From positions 97,550-161,549 of the forward strand of contig JAHDFP010000007.1 in the NCBI GenBank assembly GCA_020628095.1: a DNA stretch of 64,000 nucleotides. The letters run 5' to 3'. Below the pieces are notes generated by a model, which saw only the letters and a program-made list of their open reading frames with translations, was not told where the DNA came from and ran no database searches. The DNA comes from Saprospiraceae bacterium (GTDB lineage: Bacteria; Bacteroidota; Bacteroidia; Chitinophagales; Saprospiraceae). Positions 56,135 through 64,000 of the stretch are shown piece by piece (position 1 is the first letter of the stretch; every line of letters begins with the position of its first letter). The position numbers were made by a program, and so were the translations under genes.

Positions 56135-56270
56135 AGGAATCTTAATTTTCTTATTTGCATCTCTACGAGGAGATATTCATATTTATACATAGTGGAAAAA
56201 AATAGTCGCCCATTTGCTATTTTATCCATTACAACATACCCTCTCAAAAGTTCCAACTTTCTCTTAAACC

Positions 56271-56301
56271 TTTGTAATACAGTTATTTACACATATATTT
56301 G
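56271..56301 (+). promoter_or_regulatory. Consensus Bacteroidota promoter of the response regulator gene
   Basis: TTTG at 56271-56274, exactly 19 bp, then TATATTTG at 56294-56301: full match to both elements. The leader is about 75 nt. Confidence 0.7.
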
Positions 56302-56381
56302 AGTATATTATAATATGAAAGGTACATGGTCGAAGTCATTTTCGGAATTATAATTGCTCGCTCAAACTGAGAATAGTAACT

Positions 56382-57344
56382 ATGGACTTACCTAAAATCT
56401 TAATTATAGACGACAGAGAGTTTGACAGAATACTCTATAAGGAGTATCTGGGTGATGCTAACTACAACTTTTCGGAATTAGAAGATGGAGAGACGGTACT
56501 CGCACAACTCAATGTAGAAAAGCCCGATCTCATACTTCTGGATTGGCAGATGCCAAAGATGGGTGGTCTGGATACTCTTAAAACCTTAAAGAAGAACAAG
56601 GCCTTTAGCAATATCCCCATTATCATAATAACTGGTCTTCAGGACGAAAATGTCTTAGAAGAGGCCTTTGATTACGGTAGTGTAGATTTTCTTAATAAGC
56701 CTGTGAGCAGAATAGAACTAACCGCCAGAGTCCATAATGCCATAGAGCTCAGTGAGGCTACGCAGACCTTGGTTACACAGAAAAGAGAACTCTTGGAGCT
56801 CAATCAGATTATCAATAACCAAAAAGCGGAACTGGAAAAATCGTTGGCGCTCAAAAGTCAATTGCTGGACCTCAACGAAGTCGAGCATGATAAGAATATA
56901 AAAGAAGTCAAAAGAAAGCTAATGACTCTAGAGATAGATAACTCCAAAGTGGGTAATCACCTCAAAGCTATCAAGGCACAAATAGAAGAATGTTATATCC
57001 AGCTAAGAAAAGAAAACGCTGAAAGTCTTGTTCTCAGAAAATTAAGACAACTGGAGCGCAACATATCCAATATATCCATGGATGACCAATCATGGAGCGA
57101 GTTCAAAGAAGTATTTGAAAGTATTGATTCTGGCTTTTTTACAAAGCTGACAACACGCAATCCAAAGCTGACATCTCTTGATCTGAAGCATTGTGCCTAT
57201 ATCAAAATGAATCTGGACAATTATGAAGTGGCTAATATCTTCAATGTAGAACTGAAAAGTCTACAAATGACCCGATACAGGCTCAAAAAGAAACTGAACC
57301 TTACGCAAGAACAAAATCTAAGGGAGTTTATTCTTACTATATAG
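56382..57344 (+). CDS. Response regulator with coiled coil and C-terminal HTH-like domain
   Basis: 320 residues. Receiver domain (acidic pair at 10-11, phospho-acceptor Asp54 in LILLDWQMPKM, KPVS near 107), then a long coiled coil (~125-205), then a ~100-residue C-terminal LuxR-like helix-turn-helix region seen in Bacteroidota regulators (LTSLDLKHCAYIKMNLDNYE, VELKSLQMTRYRLKKKL). Convergent with, and overlapping by 8 bp, the gene of the large histidine kinase, which is therefore a candidate partner, though each has its own promoter. Confidence 0.85.
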   Translation: MDLPKILIIDDREFDRILYKEYLGDANYNFSELEDGETVLAQLNVEKPDLILLDWQMPKMGGLDTLKTLKKNKAFSNIPIIIITGLQDENVLEEAFDYGSVDFLNKPVSRIELTARVHNAIELSEATQTLVTQKRELLELNQIINNQKAELEKSLALKSQLLDLNEVEHDKNIKEVKRKLMTLEIDNSKVGNHLKAIKAQIEECYIQLRKENAESLVLRKLRQLERNISNISMDDQSWSEFKEVFESIDSGFFTKLTTRNPKLTSLDLKHCAYIKMNLDNYEVANIFNVELKSLQMTRYRLKKKLNLTQEQNLREFILTI

Positions 57345-60300
57345 TCAGTTGTATATCATCTTTGATAGTAAAATAGAATTGACTTCCATTTCCTATTTCT
57401 GATTCTACCCATATCTGTCCCTGATGCTGGTCTATGACCTTTTTACATATAGATAGACCGATCCCTGTTCCCTGATACTTATTTTCGCTATGCAACTTTT
57501 TGAACATCAGGAATATCTTATCGAGATACTCTTCCTCTATACCGATACCGTTATCCACTACTTTGAACTTATGGTAACCTGATTTGTCCTTTTCGTAATA
57601 AATATCTATGGCGGGATTAACATCTGGCGCGGTGAACTTCATTCCATTAGTAATCAGATTTTGGAACACCTGCCTAATCCTCATGAAGTCCGCATTGATA
57701 TAATCAGGAATGTTGTGCAAATTAACCACTCCATTCTTCTCCTTGATAGATGAACTCAGTTCTGTAATCAAGCCCTTAAACATCTTGTGCATGTCAAGCT
57801 TCTCTATCTCTACCTCCTTGGTATTGATCCTAGAATAGGCCAAAAGATCATCTATCAGCACCTGCATATTAGTAGATGCCTCCAGGACGATGTCTACAAA
57901 CCTTAGATTCTTTTCGTCTATCTGAGTATGTATATTCTTTCGCAGTAATTGCATAAAGCTAATCACGGACCTAATCGGCGCCTTTAAATCATGCGACGCG
58001 ATATAAGCGAAATTCTCTAGCTGTAGATTGGAGCTAATATATTTCTCGAGTTCCTTATTTTTCTGATTAAGATCCTCTATTTGCCTACGGATAATATCAC
58101 TGGCATTTTTTCTTTGCGTTATATCACGATAATTCCTTACGACATAGGCTTTCTCCTTAATTCTAACTATTATCTGCGAGGTATCCAGATGTAGATCAGA
58201 GCCATCAGGTTTGAGAAGAGTGAACTCTCCGAGGGAGCTCTTATGTTTTAAGAGGTCCACAAAAAGGTCTTTTAGTTTCTGTTTAGATTCTGTACCATCA
58301 GGCTGCAACTCAGGAGATATATCTAAATATTGGTCTACTGTATCAAACAAATTATCCTGATTATGCAATATACGCCTCATCGGCTCATTACGGACCACTA
58401 GACGGCCATCGAGCAATTCGTCATTATTGGTATCATACTCTAAGACATCAATCCCATCAAAAGCATTGCTGACCATGGATTCGTATATGGCTTTCTTCTC
58501 AGACAACTCCTTTTTAGCAAGTTGGCGTTTGGTAACGTCTCTTATTAGTAGGTAAGCCTGTTCTTTTTGTACGAAGGACGGTATAATATTCACGTCTACC
58601 AGAATCTCTTCGTTCTGAGCATCAACGAATACACCTCTGGCTTTTATTAATTCTCCTTTCTCCACCAAGCTCTTGTGCGCTTTTATATTTTCATGCAGGT
58701 TTACACCTGGAAAATAATTAGATTTTTCTGGCACAAAGTCCCATCTTGATCTTTTGGTAATTTCAGCCTCCGTATACTTTAACATTTTGAGGGCAGAGTC
58801 GTTGCACTCCACCACATGCTCTTTATTATAATCATAAAGGACAATAGCCTCTGTCAAATTCTTAAATAATAGCTCATACTTATTCTGGGTAGATATCAAC
58901 TCTTGTCTCGTAAGTACTCGATCCGTGACATCATTGAAGGCTAATAAGTACTCCTTAGGATTGTCCTCTGTGTCTCTTATCAAGGAAGCGATTCCCTCTA
59001 CGTGTATTATACGACCTAACTGATCCCTAACTCTAAAACTATTAAAAACATCTCCACCACCAGATAAGAGTTTGACTATATCACGAGAGAGTTTACTATG
59101 ATCTTCTTTGACAACAAAATCAAAAAGACTCTTGCCTATTATAAAGGATTTCTTAGAGCTTAGTAATTCTGTGGTTCTTGGAGAGACAAAGCTTATCTCA
59201 CCTGTAAAACCAATTCTAGCAATACAGGTAGGTAAGGAATCTATTATGGTCCTGAACATAAATTCACTCTCCTTGATCATGTCCTTATACATGTTGATCT
59301 CGGTGAGGTCACGACTTATTTCCAGACACCCCAATATCTCCTCCTGTTTATTCTTTACTGGTCGATACACATTCTCCACTATCCGCTTAGTGGCTCCATC
59401 GTCTCCGAGATACTTCACTATCTCCCCGTCAAATACCTTATCGAAGTAACTTTCCTTCCATCGTTTTATAGTCTTCTGATCTACTAGATCATGCATGTTG
59501 ACTCCTTCCTTGATGTTGATTCCTAAGCCTTTTTTGAAATCCTTTATCGCTTTTTTATTAGCGAAGATGATCTCCATATCTGGATTGACGGCATATATAC
59601 TCTCGTCTATACTTTCCAGTACAGCATTGAGCGTCGCAGTTCTCTGACTGAGCAGATTTTTATTTTCTACTATCTCCGATACATCATGAGCAAATTCTAA
59701 GATGCCAATAAGATTATTTTCTTTATCATATATAGGTCCATACTCTATATCTAACCTTAGCAGCCCCTTCTTGTCTTGCGCCTCAAAACGCATTACAGGA
59801 ATCTTTTTTCCTTGCTTTATATCTGAGATAATTTTCTTGTAAGTATTCTCAAATTTTTCCTTGCCATAAGTCTCTTCTATCGTATTTCCTTTCTTAAGAG
59901 TTATTCCTAGAATTCTCTTATGACGTAGCCTAGTTTTGTTACTGAAAAACAAAATCTTATGATCCAAAGAAAAACCGATGTAGGCATTATTCGTGACTTT
60001 GAGCACGTGTTTCAAAAAATGCGACTCCTGATCAGAATCGAAAGAGGTACCTAAAATACCTTTTTTAGTACTTGTTTCTTCATCAGTCTTATCCCTATCA
60101 CTTTCTATACGCAATGAGAGGTAATTGGAAAATCTATCAAATAGCGGTATCAGAGATATCGCTATATCTGACCTTATACCACCCTCTTGGTCTATAAGAA
60201 TCAATATCTGGTTACCAGATTCTACGGTAAACACCTTAGGACTTTCATCTATTCTTAGCTCGGCAATAAGCTTGATATAAGCCTTATTGTTCTTCCTCAA

Positions 60301-60585
60301 GGGTCTAAGAGTGGGAGACTTTGACTTAGATGTTATTTGTTGGTGGTAAAATGATATATCAGTCAGATAATCTGGCTGGATAGTATCTCTATAGACGGTT
60401 AGCTCATAAATGTCCTGATGGCAAGACAATAGTAAGGCTTGTTCTACATTGATATGTTCACATAATGTGTCCAAAAACTTTTTGGCCTCTAACCTATAGT
60501 CACCATCATGATAACCATAGGTCTCAAAAAGTTTTAATTTAATCTGTTCTAGTTCTAATTGGGTATCCACATTACTTGCTTTCAT
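57337..60585 (-). CDS. Multi-PAS sensor histidine kinase
   Basis: 1082 residues, no convincing transmembrane helix, so probably cytoplasmic. An N-terminal GAF-like region (~1-165) precedes about five PAS domains (for example KVTNNAYIGFSLDHKILFFS, LESIDESIYAVNPDMEIIFA, IDSLPTCIARIGFTGEISFV, FKNLTEAIVLYDYNKEHVVE), each sensing small molecules or redox. C-terminal HisKA with His865 in ASHDLKAP and HATPase with NLITNGMKF, DNGIGIEEE and GTGIGLSICKK, the bacteriophytochrome-type kinase core. The ligand is unknown. A TTTG-N19-TAAATTTA promoter sits right before the ATG, so the mRNA may be leaderless. Confidence 0.9.
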   Translation of the reverse strand: MKASNVDTQLELEQIKLKLFETYGYHDGDYRLEAKKFLDTLCEHINVEQALLLSCHQDIYELTVYRDTIQPDYLTDISFYHQQITSKSKSPTLRPLRKNNKAYIKLIAELRIDESPKVFTVESGNQILILIDQEGGIRSDIAISLIPLFDRFSNYLSLRIESDRDKTDEETSTKKGILGTSFDSDQESHFLKHVLKVTNNAYIGFSLDHKILFFSNKTRLRHKRILGITLKKGNTIEETYGKEKFENTYKKIISDIKQGKKIPVMRFEAQDKKGLLRLDIEYGPIYDKENNLIGILEFAHDVSEIVENKNLLSQRTATLNAVLESIDESIYAVNPDMEIIFANKKAIKDFKKGLGINIKEGVNMHDLVDQKTIKRWKESYFDKVFDGEIVKYLGDDGATKRIVENVYRPVKNKQEEILGCLEISRDLTEINMYKDMIKESEFMFRTIIDSLPTCIARIGFTGEISFVSPRTTELLSSKKSFIIGKSLFDFVVKEDHSKLSRDIVKLLSGGGDVFNSFRVRDQLGRIIHVEGIASLIRDTEDNPKEYLLAFNDVTDRVLTRQELISTQNKYELLFKNLTEAIVLYDYNKEHVVECNDSALKMLKYTEAEITKRSRWDFVPEKSNYFPGVNLHENIKAHKSLVEKGELIKARGVFVDAQNEEILVDVNIIPSFVQKEQAYLLIRDVTKRQLAKKELSEKKAIYESMVSNAFDGIDVLEYDTNNDELLDGRLVVRNEPMRRILHNQDNLFDTVDQYLDISPELQPDGTESKQKLKDLFVDLLKHKSSLGEFTLLKPDGSDLHLDTSQIIVRIKEKAYVVRNYRDITQRKNASDIIRRQIEDLNQKNKELEKYISSNLQLENFAYIASHDLKAPIRSVISFMQLLRKNIHTQIDEKNLRFVDIVLEASTNMQVLIDDLLAYSRINTKEVEIEKLDMHKMFKGLITELSSSIKEKNGVVNLHNIPDYINADFMRIRQVFQNLITNGMKFTAPDVNPAIDIYYEKDKSGYHKFKVVDNGIGIEEEYLDKIFLMFKKLHSENKYQGTGIGLSICKKVIDQHQGQIWVESEIGNGSQFYFTIKDDIQLTI

Positions 60586-60589
60586 ATTA

Positions 60590-60620
60590 TAAATTTAGTT
60601 AATATGATGGTAAGCTCAAA
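60590..60620 (-). promoter_or_regulatory. Promoter of the multi-PAS kinase gene
   Basis: On the minus strand, TTTG (60617-60620), 19 bp, then TAAATTTA (60590-60597), 7 of 8 matches to TAnnTTTG. The element ends 5 bp before the ATG, so a leaderless transcript is expected. Confidence 0.6.
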
Positions 60621-60642
60621 GTGGGTGTATTATAGGTCTTTT

Positions 60643-60966
60643 TTATTCGCCTTCGCCGACTGGTTCATCACTCGTCGTTATGTAGCTATGTTTGGTCTCA
60701 TAATTAAAGTAGAAAAACAGTGGTTTCTCATTTCTGAGTAAGTCAATAACATCACTATATCTATGACCGTGATAATAGATATTGTAGTAAGTTTTATTCC
60801 CCTCTACTTTGAGGCTATTTTTCTTCAGGTCTCCTTCTACGAATTTAAGTTGTACCTCGCCATCATTTAATTTCAAGACAATCTGATACAAGCAGTTGTC
60901 CGTATACTCACAACAATGGATAAATACCTTATATGATTTAAACTCTTCTATTATAAATCCTTCCAT
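60643..60966 (-). CDS. Hypothetical protein
   Basis: 107 residues, no signal or membrane segment, beta-rich (FIIEEFKSYKVFIHC, DGEVQLKFVEGD). No family recognised. It lies between the multi-PAS kinase gene and the divergent cmk gene, on the kinase strand, 57 bp upstream of the kinase start; the kinase has its own promoter inside that spacer. Probably real because of its length and lack of an overlapping gene, but its role is unknown. Confidence 0.6.
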   Translation of the reverse strand: MEGFIIEEFKSYKVFIHCCEYTDNCLYQIVLKLNDGEVQLKFVEGDLKKNSLKVEGNKTYYNIYYHGHRYSDVIDLLRNEKPLFFYFNYETKHSYITTSDEPVGEGE

Positions 60967-61042
60967 AATTCGATCTGTATTATATAATTTTTCTTAGATA
61001 GATTTCTTTTCTTTGACTCCATCTAAACTTATAAAATTATAA

Positions 61043-61720
61043 TTGAAAAAGAAAATTAACATAGCAATAGACGGTCACTCTTCCTGCGGAAAATCTACTT
61101 TGGCGAAGGGTATTGCTGCTCGATTAGGATACAAGTATATTGATTCTGGGGCTATGTATCGCTGCGTATCACTTTATTGTATACAGAATGACATAGATAT
61201 TAATGACGACATTCAGATTAGGAGTGCTTTAGATGATATTGATATCAGCCTTCTTACCAATAAAGATGGATTCAGAATATTACTGCATAAGAAAGATGTC
61301 ACAGCTAGGATAAAACAAATGGACGTCTCCAACATTGTGTCAGAAATAGCGGCTAAATCGTATGTACGTAAAAAACTTGTCGAACTGCAACAAAATGAAG
61401 GCATAGATAAAGGCGTGGTAATGGATGGCAGAGATATAGGCACCGTTGTTTTTCCTGATGCAGAAATCAAGTTTTTTGTCACAGCACATATAGATGTCCG
61501 TTCGGATAGACGTTATAAGGAACTATCAGAAAGAGGCAGTGAAGTAAATTATAACACCGTCAAAAAAAATCTTAGTCATAGAGATCATATAGATAGTACA
61601 AGAGAAGATAGTCCACTCATTATGGCTGAGGACGCCATTCTCATAGACAATAGCTACATGACTAAGGAGGAGCAACTTTTCATTACTCTTAAGATTATTA
61701 ATGAGAAAAGGATGGATTAA
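61043..61720 (+). CDS. cmk: Cytidylate kinase
   Basis: 225 residues, TTG start. P-loop GHSSCGKST (residues 11-19), then YIDSGAMYRCVSLY (CMP-binding), and GRDIGTVVFPDAEIKFFVTA followed by the lid region RGSEVNYNTVKKNLSHRDHID. Phosphorylates CMP/dCMP. In many Bacteroidota cmk precedes ispH; here it is followed directly by a terminator. Its stop codon is the first base of a long palindrome. Confidence 0.95.
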   Translation: MKKKINIAIDGHSSCGKSTLAKGIAARLGYKYIDSGAMYRCVSLYCIQNDIDINDDIQIRSALDDIDISLLTNKDGFRILLHKKDVTARIKQMDVSNIVSEIAAKSYVRKKLVELQQNEGIDKGVVMDGRDIGTVVFPDAEIKFFVTAHIDVRSDRRYKELSERGSEVNYNTVKKNLSHRDHIDSTREDSPLIMAEDAILIDNSYMTKEEQLFITLKIINEKRMD

Positions 61721-61757
61721 AAAAATAGGTTGAACTAATTAGTTCAACCTATTTTTT
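61720..61757. terminator. Bidirectional terminator, perfect 38-bp palindrome
   Basis: A palindrome with no mismatch centred between 61738 and 61739; its outer parts are A6 and T6 runs, so it gives a G/C-containing stem followed by a U-tract in either direction. It serves the convergent cmk and T9SS-cargo genes. Confidence 0.9.
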
Positions 61758-61780
61758 ATTACTTAAGATATAATAACCTA

Positions 61781-64000
61781 TTATCTAAGGACTGTAATCG
61801 TACCCGCTTCTATCACTTCTCTTCCAGAGACATCCATTTTGATCATATAGACATAAGCTCCCTGTTCTACATTCTTTTCTTGACCAGAGTTACCTGATGT
61901 GTTCCATGTTCCTGCCCAATTGAGCTTGATCCTTCCCTTATCATCGCCTTGGCTATTAAGATCTTCAGTATGGACAAGCTCACCCCATCTATCAAATACA
62001 GACACATTTTCGACAGTAATATCTCCTCCGAAAACAAACATATCCCATTCTCTATCATCTTTTTGATCAGAGTTAATCGAGATAACATTAGGTATATACC
62101 ATTTTTGAATTCCTACTATATTTATTCGTGTAGTTGCATCTTTAAAACAACCATCATTAAAAATCACCCTCACTCTTAGGTCAAATTCATCGACTCCTAA
62201 AGGAAAATTCTCTCCAGGTATAATGGAAAGCGGATCACAATCCGTACTTGTGCAAAAGACAGAATCTATAGTTGTACCATAAGATACGGTCCATAAAACG
62301 TCACCTATCTGGATGTTATCTGGAAAGTCAGCTATCTCATAAACACCAGATTCAGTATTAAGAATTGTAAGTGGACCATCAATACCCAATGGCGGCTCTA
62401 CAGCGGCAACTATCTCTATCTCTTGGTCGTATGTACATCCATTATCATCGGTAACAAGTACATCATAGACGCCTGGAGGGAGAACATCTTTGAAAGCCGG
62501 ATCCTGTTGGATAACTAAGTTTCCTACTTCATAAGTATATGGTGGCGTACCATTTTCCGCATCTATTGTAATACCTCCAATTTGATTCTGATAGCAATCT
62601 GGATTTTCTGGTGTTATACTTGTTATGACTGGACCTTCAAACAATGTAATAAATACAGATTGACTGAAAATACAGTTTTCTGGTGACGCCGCATATTCCA
62701 CAGTATAATCTAACTGATACTGTCCAGGTGCTAGACCCGTAGGGTCAAATAACCCTGTGTCAGAAATACCTTCTCCGCTCCATCCTTCGCTAACAGGTGC
62801 AGAAGTATTAGTTGTTGTGACCGTCATATCTATCTGCATACTCGTCTGCGTTCCATCCAGACACATATCCTCTGGTTGGTCAAAAGAAAAACTAACAGGT
62901 TCGCATTCTGTTACTGTACAGTCTGATATAGTAGATGATGGATCACAGGCATTAGCACTATTAGCGATGACTTCTATAGTAAAGTTATCACCTGGATTAC
63001 CAGGCTGATTCCATTCCGTCTCCTGTATACCCGTAGCGACTAAGTTACCGTCTATAAGGACATCATAGCTTGATGCATTTAGCACATTATTCCATGAGAA
63101 AGTAACACCTTCGTTATCTGCATTACATCCTATGATAGGCGCTTCTAAAGGCAAATCTACCTGTATAGGTAATATCGCCATGTTAGTACATATATCACCA
63201 TTGCCATCAGTTCCACTAGCAACCGTAACAGATACCTCATAGATGCCTTGATCGTCAAAAACAACATCGTGAGGTCCAGCACCAGAAGCCGTGCCACCAT
63301 CCCAAGACCATTCTATTTCAAATCCTGCATCGAAAGTGGTTGCTAATTGTACAGACCCAATTTCTCCCACGCATATTGGATCTATAACGACTATCTCTGG
63401 TTGAGGTCTTGATAGAACAGTAAATTCTATCGGATGAGATGATACACAATCATTAAGATCAGTATACGTAAATGTAGAGCTGTATACCTGATTATTAGAT
63501 GTAATATCTGGGAAGAATACACCGCCCATAAATCCATCATCTTCATACTCAATAACACCACCAGCTGGATCAGAAACATCTAACCCTATATCTATAGGAG
63601 CATCACCTTCTGCCCAGCAATAAGGACCAGCATTATAGTCATAAGTCACTGGAGGACATGGATTAGTCTCACAGTCTATATTCTGAGGTGCCGAATTGCA
63701 ATAGCCCGCATCTGGTATAGCATTGACATTAAAAGTAACAACTGCATCTGGGGGCAAATCCATTTCAGTATATTCAGAATCAGTTATGTTATAAGTTTCC
63801 GCTGCAGCAGCATTACCGTTGATAGTTACAGTCACATCATATCCACTTGCACCTACCACATCTTCCCAATCCACGGATACGAAATCTATACCTGAAGATG
63901 TACAAGTCAAAGCACCTAAGGTCATCGGATCGCAACTCTCTGCTGGACAAAGAGCTCTTGACGCCACAGTCGGACAGTAGCCCGCATCCGCAATAGGTGT
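61781..64000 (-). CDS. Large T9SS-secreted Ig/Fn3-repeat protein, N-terminus beyond window
   Basis: At least 740 residues; the frame is open through the window end, so the N-terminus lies outside and the Val codon near 63967 is not a start. The last ~95 residues are a type B T9SS sorting domain (gliding motility-associated C-terminal, CHU_C-like: WYIPNVISINSDQKDDREW, VFDRWGELV, GAYVYMIKM, GTITVLR). Upstream: an SprB-like repeat (NPDCYQNQIGGITIDAENGT), a PKD-like domain (IEWSWDGGTASGAGPHDVVF) and at least two Fn3-like units about 258 residues apart. A secreted, cell-surface adhesin or structural protein. Confidence 0.85.
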   Translation of the reverse strand, partial: TPIADAGYCPTVASRALCPAESCDPMTLGALTCTSSGIDFVSVDWEDVVGASGYDVTVTINGNAAAAETYNITDSEYTEMDLPPDAVVTFNVNAIPDAGYCNSAPQNIDCETNPCPPVTYDYNAGPYCWAEGDAPIDIGLDVSDPAGGVIEYEDDGFMGGVFFPDITSNNQVYSSTFTYTDLNDCVSSHPIEFTVLSRPQPEIVVIDPICVGEIGSVQLATTFDAGFEIEWSWDGGTASGAGPHDVVFDDQGIYEVSVTVASGTDGNGDICTNMAILPIQVDLPLEAPIIGCNADNEGVTFSWNNVLNASSYDVLIDGNLVATGIQETEWNQPGNPGDNFTIEVIANSANACDPSSTISDCTVTECEPVSFSFDQPEDMCLDGTQTSMQIDMTVTTTNTSAPVSEGWSGEGISDTGLFDPTGLAPGQYQLDYTVEYAASPENCIFSQSVFITLFEGPVITSITPENPDCYQNQIGGITIDAENGTPPYTYEVGNLVIQQDPAFKDVLPPGVYDVLVTDDNGCTYDQEIEIVAAVEPPLGIDGPLTILNTESGVYEIADFPDNIQIGDVLWTVSYGTTIDSVFCTSTDCDPLSIIPGENFPLGVDEFDLRVRVIFNDGCFKDATTRINIVGIQKWYIPNVISINSDQKDDREWDMFVFGGDITVENVSVFDRWGELVHTEDLNSQGDDKGRIKLNWAGTWNTSGNSGQEKNVEQGAYVYMIKMDVSGREVIEAGTITVLR

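Noticed and set aside
56114..56302. 62-codon plus-strand frame between the desaturase and response-regulator genes
   Set aside because: It runs through both promoter elements of its neighbours, including TTTG-N19-TATATTTG, and its translation looks random.
63965..63967. Start codon for the large T9SS cargo
   Set aside because: The codon is GTG inside a repeat; the frame stays open and keeps the repeat sequence (DAGYC) to the window edge, so the gene is truncated by the window.

Overview
The window is chromosomal DNA of an AT-rich Bacteroidota bacterium. Evidence: a type IX secretion (T9SS) type B C-terminal domain on a large surface protein, SprB-like repeats, a ~310-residue NusB, DUF3822-rsmD and Nudix-pyrE gene pairs, near-consensus Bacteroidota promoters (TTTG-N19-TAnnTTTG), few Shine-Dalgarno sequences and many TTG/GTG starts. 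A Saprospiraceae-like marine lineage is my guess; no rRNA or tRNA gene is present to settle it. I saw no prophage, insertion sequence, CRISPR array or RNA gene.

Layout. 0-12.5 kb: tamB, folP, an M23 peptidase, a PhoR/PhoB-like two-component pair, a DUF4296-like lipoprotein with sixA, a helical protein of unknown function, and a beta-phosphoglucomutase. 12.5-15.2 kb: a secreted beta-propeller/SprB/OmpA protein and an aquaporin. 15.2-23.1 kb: a minus-strand housekeeping run (enoyl-CoA hydratase, polysaccharide flippase, glnS, argS, rsmD, DUF3822, a membrane-anchored protein). 23.3-27.2 kb: an accessory islet with a HigB/HigA-type toxin-antitoxin, three unknown genes (one frameshifted at a homopolymer) and short inverted repeats between them that resemble integron cassette junctions. 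27.2-43.4 kb: tsaD, a DUF697/SHOCT protein, menA, a lipoprotein, a giant alpha-2-macroglobulin-like protein, an FAD oxidoreductase, an MmcQ/YjbR protein, trmH, a periplasmic-binding-fold lipoprotein, guaA, a small OmpA-like protein and nusB. 43.5-55 kb: a Nudix hydrolase divergent from a degenerate pyrE-like gene that is coupled to an M42 peptidase and a UbiA-like membrane protein; then trmD, FKBP, an M20 peptidase, a membrane AraC regulator, cdaA, an S9 prolyl oligopeptidase, a secreted protein and miaE. 55-64 kb: a sphingolipid delta-4-desaturase-like protein, a response regulator, a 1082-residue PAS histidine kinase, a small unknown, cmk, and the C-terminal part of a huge T9SS cargo protein running off the window.

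Much of the content is translation and tRNA/rRNA modification (glnS, argS, rsmD, tsaD, trmH, trmD, miaE) plus envelope biogenesis and signalling. The most interesting observations are: a DEGS1-like sphingolipid desaturase in a bacterium; a PyrE homologue in its usual neighbourhood that has lost its PRPP-binding acidic pair; a macroglobulin without the thioester; an aquaporin without the selectivity-filter arginine; and the cassette-like islet. No clearly new multi-gene system is evident; the islet and the PyrE-like operon come closest.
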